The translations under genes were made by a program, and so were the position numbers. A stretch of DNA of 64,000 bases. Origin: Firm-13 sp964617375. Its GTDB lineage: Bacteria; Bacillota; Clostridia; Saccharofermentanales; Saccharofermentanaceae. Below are positions 34,392-43,218 of the stretch, one piece after another; within the stretch, counting starts at the first letter, position 1, and every line of letters starts with the position of its first letter. The stretch spans positions 10,949 to 74,948 of the forward strand of contig CAZTXQ010000007.1 in assembly GCA_964617375.1 (NCBI GenBank). Reading direction: 5' to 3'. The notes under the pieces were generated by a model, which did not search any database, was not told the origin of the DNA, and saw only the letters and a list, made by a program, of their open reading frames with translations.

Positions 34392-35120
34392 CTATTTCTT
34401 CCGGATGTAAATCATGCTGCTCGTGATGGTGTCGCCTGTTTTGCGGACATATTCCCGGTACTCGTCATAATCGAGAAAGTACGATCTTCCCCAGGAGGAA
34501 ATCTTAAGAAGCGTCTGGCCCGCCTTCGGACCGGCGGCAATTCCCGTGAGCATCACATAGTGCCTTGATACCTGATCAACCTTTTTAAGTTCTCCGTTAT
34601 TTTCCGGCTTGTACATCCCGATACTCTTCTTCCCGAAGATCCACGGTGTATTGGGACCGACGGAAAAGATCACGGGAAGGTCGTTTTGAAGCATTTCCGT
34701 CATACGTCCGAGCATGCCGGGAGAAGACAGAAAGCACTTCCACGAAGCCCGGAGCGGCAGCTTATTGCGCAGAAAAAAAAGATTCATCGCAAGGGACAGC
34801 TGAAAGCCGTTGACTCCGACAGCCGGGAGAACCGGCAGGAAGTTGCGGTCGATTGTCCGGACATACCGCATGTAGGGCTCTTTGTCCGGCGCTTCGTTTT
34901 CGAGCAAAGCTTTGACGAGCCCGGGACACAAATTCCGGTTCTGCCGGCCCCAGTAAAGGAGAAAATCAGACATTGCGATAAGGCCGCAGCCGCCGCCCGT
35001 AAGTCTCTTGCTGCCACGCGCCGTCTCATTCGGGGCAAACCACATCTGTGATCCGCCGTACGAATTTTGTGCGCCGTTTACGATCTTCACATAGGATGGA
35101 TCCTTGAGACTGACATCCAT
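34392..35120 (-). CDS. Papain-fold cysteine-peptidase-like protein, function unknown
   Basis: 242 residues. GGGCGLIAMSDFLLYW places a Cys at a helix start, SRHYVMLTGI gives a candidate catalytic His, and LLKISSWGRSYFLDYDEY follows with a Trp-Gly block, the order seen in C39-like and other papain-fold peptidases. There is no signal peptide and no recognised family. A cytoplasmic peptidase or an effector-type protein is possible. GGGAAG precedes the ATG. Confidence 0.5.
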   Translation of the reverse strand: MDVSLKDPSYVKIVNGAQNSYGGSQMWFAPNETARGSKRLTGGGCGLIAMSDFLLYWGRQNRNLCPGLVKALLENEAPDKEPYMRYVRTIDRNFLPVLPAVGVNGFQLSLAMNLFFLRNKLPLRASWKCFLSSPGMLGRMTEMLQNDLPVIFSVGPNTPWIFGKKSIGMYKPENNGELKKVDQVSRHYVMLTGIAAGPKAGQTLLKISSWGRSYFLDYDEYREYVRKTGDTITSSMIYIRKK

Positions 35121-35210
35121 AACTTCCCTTCATTCTCCTTTGTTTATAAAGTCCGAGAGTTGACTCATGTCTCTTCATTCTAACAGATAGACGCAGTATT
35201 GTTTTGAGTG

Positions 35211-35230
35211 TCTTAATACAATCTTAATAC
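35211..35230 (+). promoter_or_regulatory. Direct repeat TCTTAATAC with 11-bp period, likely OmpR/KdpE-type site
   Basis: TCTTAATAC occurs at 35211 and again at 35222, one helical turn apart, about 50-70 bases upstream of the trkA operon start. Eleven-base direct repeats are the usual binding pattern of OmpR-family regulators. A kdpE gene lies 3 kb away, so KdpE is a natural candidate. Confidence 0.45.
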
Positions 35231-35282
35231 GTTCCATGCTACCCTCAATTGACATCAGACTGAACACTATGGTGAGGTGCAT

Positions 35283-35945
35283 GTGTACGTAATTGTTATT
35301 GGATGCGGGCGTCTTGGAAGCTCGATAGCTCAGGATCTTGCGAATCTGGGTCATGACGTTTGCGTTATTGATCGGGATCCTGCAAGGCTGGACAGGCTCG
35401 GAAGCGGCTTCAACGGTCAGCGTGTGATTGGAATCGAATACGACAGCGACAATCTTATATCCTCCGGCATTCGTCAGGCGGACGCACTCCTTGCCGTCAC
35501 TCCTGACGATAATGTCAACATTACCGTCTCTCTCGTAGCATCCGATATTTTCCATGTCCCGAAAATAATCGCGCGTGCCAATGATCCGGATCGCAGATAC
35601 ATATATGACACGCTGAAAATTGACAGTATCAGTCCTACGGATCTGAGCGCCAAAATTCTTGCCGGGAAACTTTTTCCGGCGGAACCCGATTCAATCATGG
35701 AAATTAATCAGGATTATGATCTTTATGAATTCCCGGTAGAACGAACAAGAAACACCTCTGTGGATCATTTTGAAAAGAAATTCGCAAGCCGCGTCGTCCT
35801 GATCAAAAGAAATGGTATCGCCATAGTAGAGTGTCAAAAGCTGGTCTTTGAACCGGGAGACCTTGTAATGTGCGCGATTCCCAAAAATGAAAAGGCAAAA
35901 ATCAAGAGAGCCTTTTCCGGCGAGGTAACCATATGGCATCCATAA
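35283..35945 (+). CDS. trkA: Trk/Ktr potassium uptake regulatory protein, first copy
   Basis: 220 residues. The Rossmann RCK_N domain opens with YVIVIGCGRLGSSIAQDLANLGHDVCVIDRDP (in parts) and continues with the residues that bind NAD or ATP. The C-terminal 80 residues form an RCK_C domain. It gates the TrkH channel from the cytoplasm. A GTG start at 35283 with GAGG five bases before it is preferred over the GTG at 35277. It overlaps the second trkA by 13 bases and heads the operon trkA-trkA-small peptide-trkH. Confidence 0.92.
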   Translation: MYVIVIGCGRLGSSIAQDLANLGHDVCVIDRDPARLDRLGSGFNGQRVIGIEYDSDNLISSGIRQADALLAVTPDDNVNITVSLVASDIFHVPKIIARANDPDRRYIYDTLKIDSISPTDLSAKILAGKLFPAEPDSIMEINQDYDLYEFPVERTRNTSVDHFEKKFASRVVLIKRNGIAIVECQKLVFEPGDLVMCAIPKNEKAKIKRAFSGEVTIWHP

Positions 35946-36604
35946 TCATCGGCGGAGGCAAAATCGGGTTCTATTTGTTAAAGACGCTCCTCGAACGCAA
36001 AGTTGACACGGTTCTCATTGAAAGGGATCCCGTTTTGTGCAGGAAAATAGCCAACGAATTGGATGTTACCGTTATTGAAGGCGACGGTACCGATATCAAT
36101 GTCCTGAGGGACGCCGGAATAGAATCGGCGGAGATTGTCGCAGCAGTAACCGGAACGGATGAGGAGAATCTTGTCGTCTGTAAAATTGCAAAGGTTAACT
36201 TCTCGGTTCCGATCACCTTCGCACGTGTTAACAACCCCAAGAATACGGCTATGTTCAAAGCTCTGGGGATCGACAACACCGTGTGCAGTACGGAAGTCAT
36301 CGCAAATATGATTGAACGCGAGCTTGAGAGAGACGACTATCACGTCGTGCAGACTTTTGAGAACGGTGAGCTCCTCCTTGCGGAGGTCATGATCACGGCG
36401 GAGAATCCATGGAACCATCACAGAATCAAAGACCTGCGTCTCCCCGACGAATGTGTTATCACTTCCATTTTTCGATCCGAAAAGATTCTATTCCCGAAAG
36501 GCGACTCGGAAATTCTCGAGTACGATAAAGTTGTCCTGATTACGAACAAAGCCGGACTTCAGAAGCTGCGCCGACAAACACGGCATACGGGTACCCGGTT
36601 ATGA
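35933..36604 (+). CDS. trkA: Trk/Ktr potassium uptake regulatory protein, second copy
   Basis: 223 residues. SIIIGGGKIGFYLLKTLLERK and VTVIEGDGTDINVLRDAGIESAEIVAAVTGTDEENLV (in parts) are textbook RCK_N blocks; the RCK_C domain follows. Two single-domain copies side by side replace the double-length TrkA of enterobacteria and could form hetero-octamers. Its stop overlaps the ATG of the 34-aa peptide (ATGA). Confidence 0.92.
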   Translation: MASIIIGGGKIGFYLLKTLLERKVDTVLIERDPVLCRKIANELDVTVIEGDGTDINVLRDAGIESAEIVAAVTGTDEENLVVCKIAKVNFSVPITFARVNNPKNTAMFKALGIDNTVCSTEVIANMIERELERDDYHVVQTFENGELLLAEVMITAENPWNHHRIKDLRLPDECVITSIFRSEKILFPKGDSEILEYDKVVLITNKAGLQKLRRQTRHTGTRL

Positions 36605-36705
36605 AAATAGTGAATGATGACTGGAAAGGTCTTCTTTGGGAAGTCGCTGTCGTACTGATCTACATGGCTCTCATATTTGGCATCACACTTTTGCTGGTGA
36701 GGTAA
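36601..36705 (+). CDS. 34-aa single-helix membrane peptide in the potassium operon
   Basis: The frame starts at the ATG overlapping the trkA stop and ends TAA four bases before the trkH start. The product is MKIVNDDWKGLLWEVAVVLI then YMALIFGITLLLVR: a short charged head and one membrane helix. Tight overlap on both sides argues for a real gene. Small helices of this sort accompany other potassium systems, such as KdpF. A role as a subunit or stabiliser of TrkH is inferred. Confidence 0.7.
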   Translation: MKIVNDDWKGLLWEVAVVLIYMALIFGITLLLVR

Positions 36706-36708
36706 GGT

Positions 36709-38058
36709 ATGAATGGTTGCGAGCGTTCCGTGCACAGTTCGGAAATCATCAGTTATTACACCGGCTACGTTATTCTCGGCACCGCTGTGCTCATGTTTAT
36801 TCCGATCCTGACGGCACTTCTGTCCCGTGAATGGTTGCCGCTCCTGGATTTCCTGATCACAATCGGTGTAACGGCCAGTGCGGGATGTATTCTGATCCTG
36901 TTTGGCAAGGGTGCGGGAAATCATTCCGACCGTGTCCAATGGAAACACGGATTTACTACAACAGGTCTCGTGCTTACGCAGGATCTTGACCATCTTTCGA
37001 ACGCTCTGAATATGTGGCGCCACATGCTGACCTTTATCGGCGGTCAGGGGATGATTGTCCTTGCGCTAACCTTCATTGTCAAGGAGGGACGCGGAAGCTA
37101 TATGCTATATGTCGGCGAAGCAAAAGACATCGAGCTGGTTCCGAACGTCAAGGGTACAACCCGTATCATCTGGAAAATCAGCATGATTTATCTTTTCCTG
37201 GGAACACTCGTACTCTGGATTGCCGGTATGTGTATCGGACTTAACCCGGTCTCTTCCTTTCTTCACGGTCTCTATATGTATGAATCCGCCTGGAGTACCG
37301 GCGGCTTTGCCCCGAATACCCAGAACAATATGTACTATCACAGCTTTTTCTATGAATCCGCGTCTATGCTTTTCTTCATAATCGGCTCCTTCAATTTCGG
37401 TTTGCATTACGCCATGTGGCAGGGAAAGCGGAAGGAAATTCTCCGAAATATCGAGATCCAGAGCTTTGTCATCACCTCCTTTATCGCATCTGCCATAGCC
37501 GTCGCCGCGCTCTCGAAAACGCATCTCTATACGGATGCGTTATCGATGTTCCGGCGTGTTGTTTTCAACGTGTTGTCGGCACACACAACCACTGGATTCG
37601 GCTCTGTATATGCCAGGCAGTTTGCTCTGGAGTGGGGTTCAACCGGCGTTCTGATCATGACAGCCGCAATGCTGATCGGCGGATCCGCCTGTTCGACCGC
37701 GGGAGGTTTCAAAGGCCTTCGTGTCGGCATTCTCTTTAAAGGCTGTATCCGTGAGGTGGGAAAACTTCTTCACTCCGAGCGCAGTACGAAAATATACAAA
37801 TATCATCACATCAAGGACACGATACTGGATGACGGTGTAATCCGTGCGAGCGCACTGATCGTCCTCTTATACATCGTCCTGTTCCTGGGGGGCACGCTGT
37901 TGGGTACACTTTGCGGATATTCCCTTCCTGATGCCGCGTTTGAGTCTTCTTCCGTAACCGGAAACGTCGGCCTTTCGATCGGAGTTACAACCGCATCCAT
38001 GCCGGCCGCCTCAAGCGTATCGGGATCTGTTCCGTCTCCTTCTATCATGCATTCATGA
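36709..38058 (+). CDS. trkH: Potassium channel subunit TrkH/KtrB, C-terminus replaced
   Basis: 449 codons. Four MPM repeats with their selectivity loops can be followed: GFTTTGLVLT, SAWSTGGFAPN, SAHTTTGFGSVY and SSVTGNVGLSIGVT. The normal sequence stops at about residue 434 (TTASMPAA). The last 15 residues (SSVSGSVPSPSIMHS) are out of family and come from an inverted trkA fragment. The final membrane helix expected after loop 4 (about 45 residues) is therefore missing. The protein may be inactive. GGTGAGG/GGTAAGG precedes the ATG. Confidence 0.85.
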   Translation: MNGCERSVHSSEIISYYTGYVILGTAVLMFIPILTALLSREWLPLLDFLITIGVTASAGCILILFGKGAGNHSDRVQWKHGFTTTGLVLTQDLDHLSNALNMWRHMLTFIGGQGMIVLALTFIVKEGRGSYMLYVGEAKDIELVPNVKGTTRIIWKISMIYLFLGTLVLWIAGMCIGLNPVSSFLHGLYMYESAWSTGGFAPNTQNNMYYHSFFYESASMLFFIIGSFNFGLHYAMWQGKRKEILRNIEIQSFVITSFIASAIAVAALSKTHLYTDALSMFRRVVFNVLSAHTTTGFGSVYARQFALEWGSTGVLIMTAAMLIGGSACSTAGGFKGLRVGILFKGCIREVGKLLHSERSTKIYKYHHIKDTILDDGVIRASALIVLLYIVLFLGGTLLGTLCGYSLPDAAFESSSVTGNVGLSIGVTTASMPAASSVSGSVPSPSIMHS

Positions 38059-38219
38059 AAAGAGAGCGGCATGTCCGCAAAGGTTTTCGCCTCTAAGTCG
38101 ATACATGTTACGTTAAAATCCTGCTCCGTTAAGTAGCGAACAATCGGGAAGCCGAAATGACCGCAGCCGATCACAATAAATTGAAGCCGCTGCTGTTTAG
38201 TCCTGTTAAAAATCTTCAT
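37992..38219 (-). pseudogene. Truncated trkA fragment, inverted against trkH
   Basis: From the ATG at 38219 (GGGGGAT upstream) the frame reads MKIFNRTKQQ, FIVIGCGHFGFPIVRYL, then EGDGTDPDTLEAAGMDA, an unmistakable RCK_N start. After about 76 codons it turns into antisense trkH (an unrelated tail continues to 37806). Only the first third of a TrkA remains. It lies 85 bp downstream of kdpE on the same strand, suggesting an original kdpD-kdpE-trkA(-trkH) order. Confidence 0.8.
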
Positions 38220-38304
38220 ATCGCAGTATCCCCCTTGGCAACTCATGCTAACACAAAGGGTATAAAGTCGGTGTTAAGAAGCATCCCTACACAGTACTTA
38301 GCTT

Positions 38305-39003
38305 TTAAGGAACGTCGGCCATACGATATCCGATACCGACTTCCGTAATGATATACCGGGGATTGGCAGGATCCTCCTTCAACTTCCGACGGATATTCGC
38401 CATGAAGACCCTGAGCGACTGCGCGTCGGAATCGAGATAGGACCCCCAGACAGACCGCAAAATATAACTGTATGTAAGCACTTTGCCGGGATTTTTCGCG
38501 AGAAGGAACAAAATATTGAATTCCATGGGAGTAAAATGAATCTCCGCACCGTTCATAAAGACCACATGTTTATCCGAGTCAATCACAAGTTCTCCGTTGC
38601 GATATGGCTCATATGCACTCGGAGCCGCCTGATTGCTGTGACGCAAGATTACCCGGATCCTCGCCATTAATTCATTGATACTGAAGGGTTTTGTCAGGTA
38701 ATCGTCGGCTCCGGCATCCAGCGCGTCGGTCTTCTCTTTATCCTGATCTCTGGCGGAGACGACGATAATCGGAACCAGAGAATACGAACGGACTCTCCGG
38801 ATAATATCCACACCATCCATATCCGGAAGGCCGAGATCAAGGATAACAACGTCCGGCATTTTCTGCGAAATAGCATTCAGCGCTTCCGATCCCGTAGCCG
38901 CACAAATCGTCTCGTATTGCTGATTCTCCAGTGAAAATCGGATAAAGGACCGGATCTGCTTATCATCCTCTACAATCAGAAAACGTTTCTCATTCTTCAT
39001 CAT
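38305..39003 (-). CDS. kdpE: Response regulator KdpE
   Basis: 232 residues. Receiver domain (5-120) with FLIVEDDKQIRSFIRFSL and acceptor Asp in VVILDLGLPDMDG; OmpR-type winged helix (about 130-232) with IHFTPMEFNILFLLAKNPGKV and the ending RYIITEVGIGYRMAD, typical of KdpE. The gene overlaps kdpD by 14 bases. It probably controls the potassium genes here, since no kdpFABC pump is in the window. Confidence 0.9.
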   Translation of the reverse strand: MMKNEKRFLIVEDDKQIRSFIRFSLENQQYETICAATGSEALNAISQKMPDVVILDLGLPDMDGVDIIRRVRSYSLVPIIVVSARDQDKEKTDALDAGADDYLTKPFSINELMARIRVILRHSNQAAPSAYEPYRNGELVIDSDKHVVFMNGAEIHFTPMEFNILFLLAKNPGKVLTYSYILRSVWGSYLDSDAQSLRVFMANIRRKLKEDPANPRYIITEVGIGYRMADVP

Positions 39004-40477
39004 GTCCGCTCACTTTCATCGGGAGCGAGAATCGAAAGGTTGCTCCCTGATCCGGATTGTTCTCTGCATAGATTCGCCCGCCATGTGCCTTAACGATCGC
39101 TCTCGCAATAGAAAGACCCAAGCCGATACCTTTTCGGGCGCCCTCTTTTCGAGTCTCTTTTGAAAAAAACGCTTCAAAGACATTCGGCAAATCCGACTTC
39201 TTAATACCCGTTCCGTTATCCGATACCTGAAACCAGACATCCTGTTTATTGCTGATGACCTTGATCTGAATACTCCCGTCCGGTTTTGTATGCTTGACGG
39301 CGTTATCCAGAAGATTGATCAATACCTGCAAAATGAGTTTGGCATCCATCGGTACAAGCAGTATATCCTCCGGAATCTCAACGATCAGATCTCGCGATCC
39401 CGCCGTTTTGCGTATGTGCTTAACTGCCTCTCCGACGATCTCCTCGATTGCTTCCGGCTGCTTCCTTAGTGTAAAACTGTCGTCATCCAATTTGGTAAGA
39501 CTAAGGATGTTCTCCACCATTTGCGTTAACCAGGTGGCTTCCTCATAAATTCCATACGCAAGGCTCTTATCCGTATCCTCTTTCAGGCTGTAAGTAAGAA
39601 CTTCCGCCGTACCCGATATTCCGGCCAACGGAGTCCGCAAATCATGAGAAATGGCACACAGCAGGTTGGACCGGAATTTCTCCCGCTCAATTTCCGTGTT
39701 CGCGCGTTTCTTTTCTTCCGAAAGGCGTTCGCGATCCATAGCGATTTGAATCTGCATAGCAATAGCCGGCAATAGTTTTCTTCTCTCCGGATTCTCATGC
39801 ACGGACATCGTCGGGATACAAATAACGCCGTACCGGTTACTCTGATCCCCGATCGGGACAATCTCTTTGTTATCCGTAAATACATCGATTTTCTCTTTGC
39901 CAATATCCCTGATCGTAACATTTCCGGTGCCGGGGGAGGAACGGAAGAGCGTCTTGCCGTCATTCTCTGACGGGACGATGCAAATGACCTCCGTATTGAG
40001 GAGATTGGACAGACACAGTACAGAGGCGGCCGCCACATCGGTGAGACCGGATGCTTTCGCCAACGAACTGGTGATTTTGAACAGAATGTTGGTCTGTTCT
40101 TCCCGTTCTTTCGCCAATCGTGTTGCAAGAAGCAATTTGCTGGTCAGCGTGCTGGTTAGAAATGACGCAGCCAGCATGACGGCAATCGTTATAACATCCG
40201 ACATGTGATAGACATTGAGCGTATGATACGGTTCCGTATAGAAAAAGTTATAGCAGATAATTGCCAGTACAGATGCGACGATCCCGTACACATAACCTTT
40301 CGTAAACCGCGCCACCAGAAGTACGGATAAGACGTATACGACCACGACATTAACTTCAGCAAATCCGACTCCCCGCAGAATCAGGGTAATGATTGTGACT
40401 CCGGCGAGTATCAGCAGCACAAGAAAGGACTGAATCCCAACCGATCCGGCGTTTTTCATGAATGGACGCTTTAACAT
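38990..40477 (-). CDS. kdpD: KdpD-like sensor kinase, short form without the N-terminal KdpD/USP domains
   Basis: 495 residues, against about 900 for full KdpD. It starts directly with the four-helix DUF4118 membrane unit (about 15-110), followed by a GAF-like part (about 130-255), HisKA with CAISHDLRTPLAG, and an ATPase with LLDNAVKH, DNGTGI and GIGLGLSIA. The N-terminal universal-stress/KdpD sensor present in E. coli is absent. GGAG lies about 10 bases before the ATG. Together with KdpE it forms a two-component system read away from the blaI-like gene. Confidence 0.88.
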   Translation of the reverse strand: MLKRPFMKNAGSVGIQSFLVLLILAGVTIITLILRGVGFAEVNVVVVYVLSVLLVARFTKGYVYGIVASVLAIICYNFFYTEPYHTLNVYHMSDVITIAVMLAASFLTSTLTSKLLLATRLAKEREEQTNILFKITSSLAKASGLTDVAAASVLCLSNLLNTEVICIVPSENDGKTLFRSSPGTGNVTIRDIGKEKIDVFTDNKEIVPIGDQSNRYGVICIPTMSVHENPERRKLLPAIAMQIQIAMDRERLSEEKKRANTEIEREKFRSNLLCAISHDLRTPLAGISGTAEVLTYSLKEDTDKSLAYGIYEEATWLTQMVENILSLTKLDDDSFTLRKQPEAIEEIVGEAVKHIRKTAGSRDLIVEIPEDILLVPMDAKLILQVLINLLDNAVKHTKPDGSIQIKVISNKQDVWFQVSDNGTGIKKSDLPNVFEAFFSKETRKEGARKGIGLGLSIARAIVKAHGGRIYAENNPDQGATFRFSLPMKVSGHDEE

Positions 40478-40575
40478 ATTTCAAAATCTCCATCCGCATG
40501 CACGCGTACTTCGTTCTGTTTTGATATTAGCACAAATTATGCCGTTGAATTCTGCAATACATTATGAGAATTCGC

Positions 40576-40631
40576 TTGACATACAGGTCTATAAGTTATA
40601 GACTCGTGATGTGGTCTAAAACTTATAGACC
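40576..40631 (+). promoter_or_regulatory. Promoter and two BlaI-type operators of the blaI/blaR-like operon
   Basis: TTGACA (40576-40581) and TAGACT (40599-40604) are 17 bp apart. Two dyads, GTCTATAAGTTATAGAC (40587-40603) and GGTCTAAAACTTATAGACC (40613-40631), cover the spacer/-10 and the start region. They share the half-site GGTCTA/TAGACC and are 26 bp apart, as expected for autoregulation by a BlaI/MecI/CopY-family dimer. Confidence 0.8.
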
Positions 40632-40646
40632 AACAGGAGGTGCATT

Positions 40647-41009
40647 ATGAACGACTATTCTATGACCGAGGGTGAACGCAAGCTGGCCGATCTGATCTGG
40701 GAACGCGAGCCGATCCGTTCCGGTAATCTTGTCACTCTCTGCAACGAACTTTTTACCTGGAAAAAATCGACAACCTATACGGTATTGAAGAAGATTTGTG
40801 AGCAGGGTCTGTTCCGGAATGAATCCTCCGTCGTCACTTCCCGCATCAGCCGCGCCGAGTACGATCAGAATCAGAGTGAGTCCTTCATTGAGAAAAACTT
40901 CGGAGGATCGCTTCCGAAATTCCTGGCCGCGTTCACCCAAAATAAGAAGTTAAGCAGCAAAGAGATCGAAGATCTCCTGAAGATGATTCGCGAATATCCG
41001 GAGGAATAG
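40647..41009 (+). CDS. BlaI/MecI/CopY-family repressor
   Basis: 120 residues, the family length. It is a winged-helix N-terminal half (MTEGERKLADLIWEREP, WKKSTTYTVLKKICEQGL) with a helical dimerisation tail. Family members repress their own operon and are cut by the partner protease when the signal arrives. The palindromes upstream and the M56 peptidase gene one base after its stop support this. AGGAGG precedes the ATG. Confidence 0.93.
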   Translation: MNDYSMTEGERKLADLIWEREPIRSGNLVTLCNELFTWKKSTTYTVLKKICEQGLFRNESSVVTSRISRAEYDQNQSESFIEKNFGGSLPKFLAAFTQNKKLSSKEIEDLLKMIREYPEE

Positions 41010-41010
41010 T

Positions 41011-43218
41011 ATGAGTGCATTTATCTACACGTTGATCGACATGAGCGTTGTCTCCGTATACTGTATCCTCTTTGTTCTTTTCATACGCCTGTTTCTTAGA
41101 AAAGCTCCGAAAACATTCTCATATCTCTTATGGGCAGTCGTCTTTCTACGGCTTGTTCTTCCCGTTTTCCCCGAATCGCCGGTAAGTCTGGTACCCGAAG
41201 CTCTGAGCGTCTCGCGCTCCGAACAGATTCTGGCACCGTCATCCGTGATGCCGGCAGAAGTCACGGTTCCGGAAACGGCAGCCTCTTTTGCACTTTCGAA
41301 TATTACAGCTGAGAATCCGTCAGCGGCGGCAGAACCTCACCTTAACCTGCCGGACACAGTCGCCGGGGATGCGCATGTCTCGTCCGGAACCGTCTCTGAA
41401 CAGAATACTCCCAAGTTCTCCCTTCCTCATGTATCGACAGGATCGGTTCTATTTGTACTCTGGGCAGCCGGTCTCCTTTTCCTTGCCGCGTACAATGTGA
41501 TCTCCTATATTCTTCTTCGCCGCAGGATAAAGGACGCGGCGTTCCGCGGCAGCTATTATGTATCGGACAGGATACGCTCACCGTTCGTGACCGGTCTTTT
41601 CCGCCCGCGCATCTATCTCCCGATGACGCTCTGTGGCGTCGAAAGAGAATATGTCCTTATGCACGAGAAGGAACATATCCGGCGCTTCGACTATCTTATT
41701 AAGCTCGCCGCTTTTATCATAGTATCCGTCCACTGGTTTAATCCTTTGGCATGGATTGCCTTTCTTCTGATGACCAAAGACATGGAGATGTCCTGCGACG
41801 AGGCCGTGATCCGGAATCTTGGCTACAGTGCGCGAAAAGAATATTCGACTACGCTGCTATCCATTGCAGCCGGCTGCGATCTGTACCGTCCCGCTACTCT
41901 TGCCTTCGGGGCGGGCAGCATTAAGGGACGAATTAGAAATGTGATGAACTGCCGCAAGCCTGCCGTGTGGATTGTTGTAGTATCCATACTGCTGGTAGCC
42001 GGATTCTCGATCGGTCTATTACTCAATCCCGGGAAACCGGCAGATGCCTCGTCCTCCGGGCCTCAAGCGACGAGTTCAGAATCAACCACGCCAACGGGGA
42101 CAGATCCTGTCCCTTCTGAGACAAGTGCCGCGGATAGTACACTAGCGGTGTATACGAATTTCTATTTCGACAATCACGGAGAAGATACCGACGCCAAAAG
42201 GTCACAGGCCGTTAACAGCTGGGCTGCAAGTAACCCCATTGATGTATCGGGATTCAAAGCGCTTTTCGAGAATTACGGATATGCGGTATCGGAGAAGCAA
42301 GGTCCGGCTGCGGGGGACACGGTCTATACGGCTTCCGGCTCGTATCAGCAAGGCACCGTTCAGTGCACGCAATTTGCCGACGCAAAAGATGCGTATGCCG
42401 CGATGGATTCCTACCTTCTAAATATGTATGGAAAATACAGCGCGGCTGTCGCGGAGATGGGCCTTGATTCTGTCGGAGCTGCGCCCGAAATGACAGGCGG
42501 AGACAACGCTGTAATCGTGTATGACATCGCCAATCTTTTTGATGACAACTGTCTTCACATTGCTTATTTGTCGGGAGCAAGCTTTATCAAAGCCGTTATA
42601 CCTGTTACCACAGAACAGCATTCGGGCATTCTTGCAGCCACTCTATTCGACGGAGTATTTCCGGTTCATATTGACTCGCTTGTTTCGTTTTTTAAAGCGA
42701 TGGACGACTTAGGCTTTGGTTATCCCGGCAAAAACTACAACGGAATGAAGATTGACTTTCCTCAGACGGCTGCTGTCTGCAACGAGGAAGAGTTTAAAGA
42801 TATCATGACGGCTGAGGGCTTCGATGTATCCGGTCATGGCAGCGCGGAATTAAAAGACGCGCAATCGGACAGCTTCAGTGATACCAATCCTTCGGACAAT
42901 GTTTTCTTTGCAACAAATGACAACTTTACCGTAATCGCCACATTATGTATCGCCGACAGTTCGAAAGCGGACATATTCGACAAGGTCTGCCTTTTCGAAA
43001 TGTTCAACACCGATCTGAAATCCTCCTCCTACCGCAAAACCGGATCTTATAGGTTGATCGCAGCAGAAGGTTCGCAGAGTTCCGTAATCTGGATGCAGCA
43101 GGGTAACTATCTCTTAAAGGTCGAGACAAACTGGGCCTCCAATCCGGATAGTGCTGCTGCTGCCCGGTCTTCGGCGGAAGAGTTGTTCCGCAAGCTATGC
43201 TTCTCTGTACAGGCATGA
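41011..43218 (+). CDS. BlaR1/MecR1-like M56 metallopeptidase with unusual extracellular region
   Basis: 735 residues. The N-terminal 340 contain membrane helices and the M56 zinc peptidase site H218EKEH with the later Glu in MEMSCDEAVIRN; FVTGLFRPRIYLP is family-typical. After the fourth helix (about 310-330) a Ser/Thr-rich linker leads to a roughly 390-residue outside region that may hold two related units (FKALFENYGYAV.., FKDIMTAEGFDV..). It shows no SxxK/SxN/KTG penicillin-binding motifs. The signal is therefore probably not a beta-lactam. It would cleave the repressor encoded just upstream. Confidence 0.85.
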   Translation: MSAFIYTLIDMSVVSVYCILFVLFIRLFLRKAPKTFSYLLWAVVFLRLVLPVFPESPVSLVPEALSVSRSEQILAPSSVMPAEVTVPETAASFALSNITAENPSAAAEPHLNLPDTVAGDAHVSSGTVSEQNTPKFSLPHVSTGSVLFVLWAAGLLFLAAYNVISYILLRRRIKDAAFRGSYYVSDRIRSPFVTGLFRPRIYLPMTLCGVEREYVLMHEKEHIRRFDYLIKLAAFIIVSVHWFNPLAWIAFLLMTKDMEMSCDEAVIRNLGYSARKEYSTTLLSIAAGCDLYRPATLAFGAGSIKGRIRNVMNCRKPAVWIVVVSILLVAGFSIGLLLNPGKPADASSSGPQATSSESTTPTGTDPVPSETSAADSTLAVYTNFYFDNHGEDTDAKRSQAVNSWAASNPIDVSGFKALFENYGYAVSEKQGPAAGDTVYTASGSYQQGTVQCTQFADAKDAYAAMDSYLLNMYGKYSAAVAEMGLDSVGAAPEMTGGDNAVIVYDIANLFDDNCLHIAYLSGASFIKAVIPVTTEQHSGILAATLFDGVFPVHIDSLVSFFKAMDDLGFGYPGKNYNGMKIDFPQTAAVCNEEEFKDIMTAEGFDVSGHGSAELKDAQSDSFSDTNPSDNVFFATNDNFTVIATLCIADSSKADIFDKVCLFEMFNTDLKSSSYRKTGSYRLIAAEGSQSSVIWMQQGNYLLKVETNWASNPDSAAAARSSAEELFRKLCFSVQA

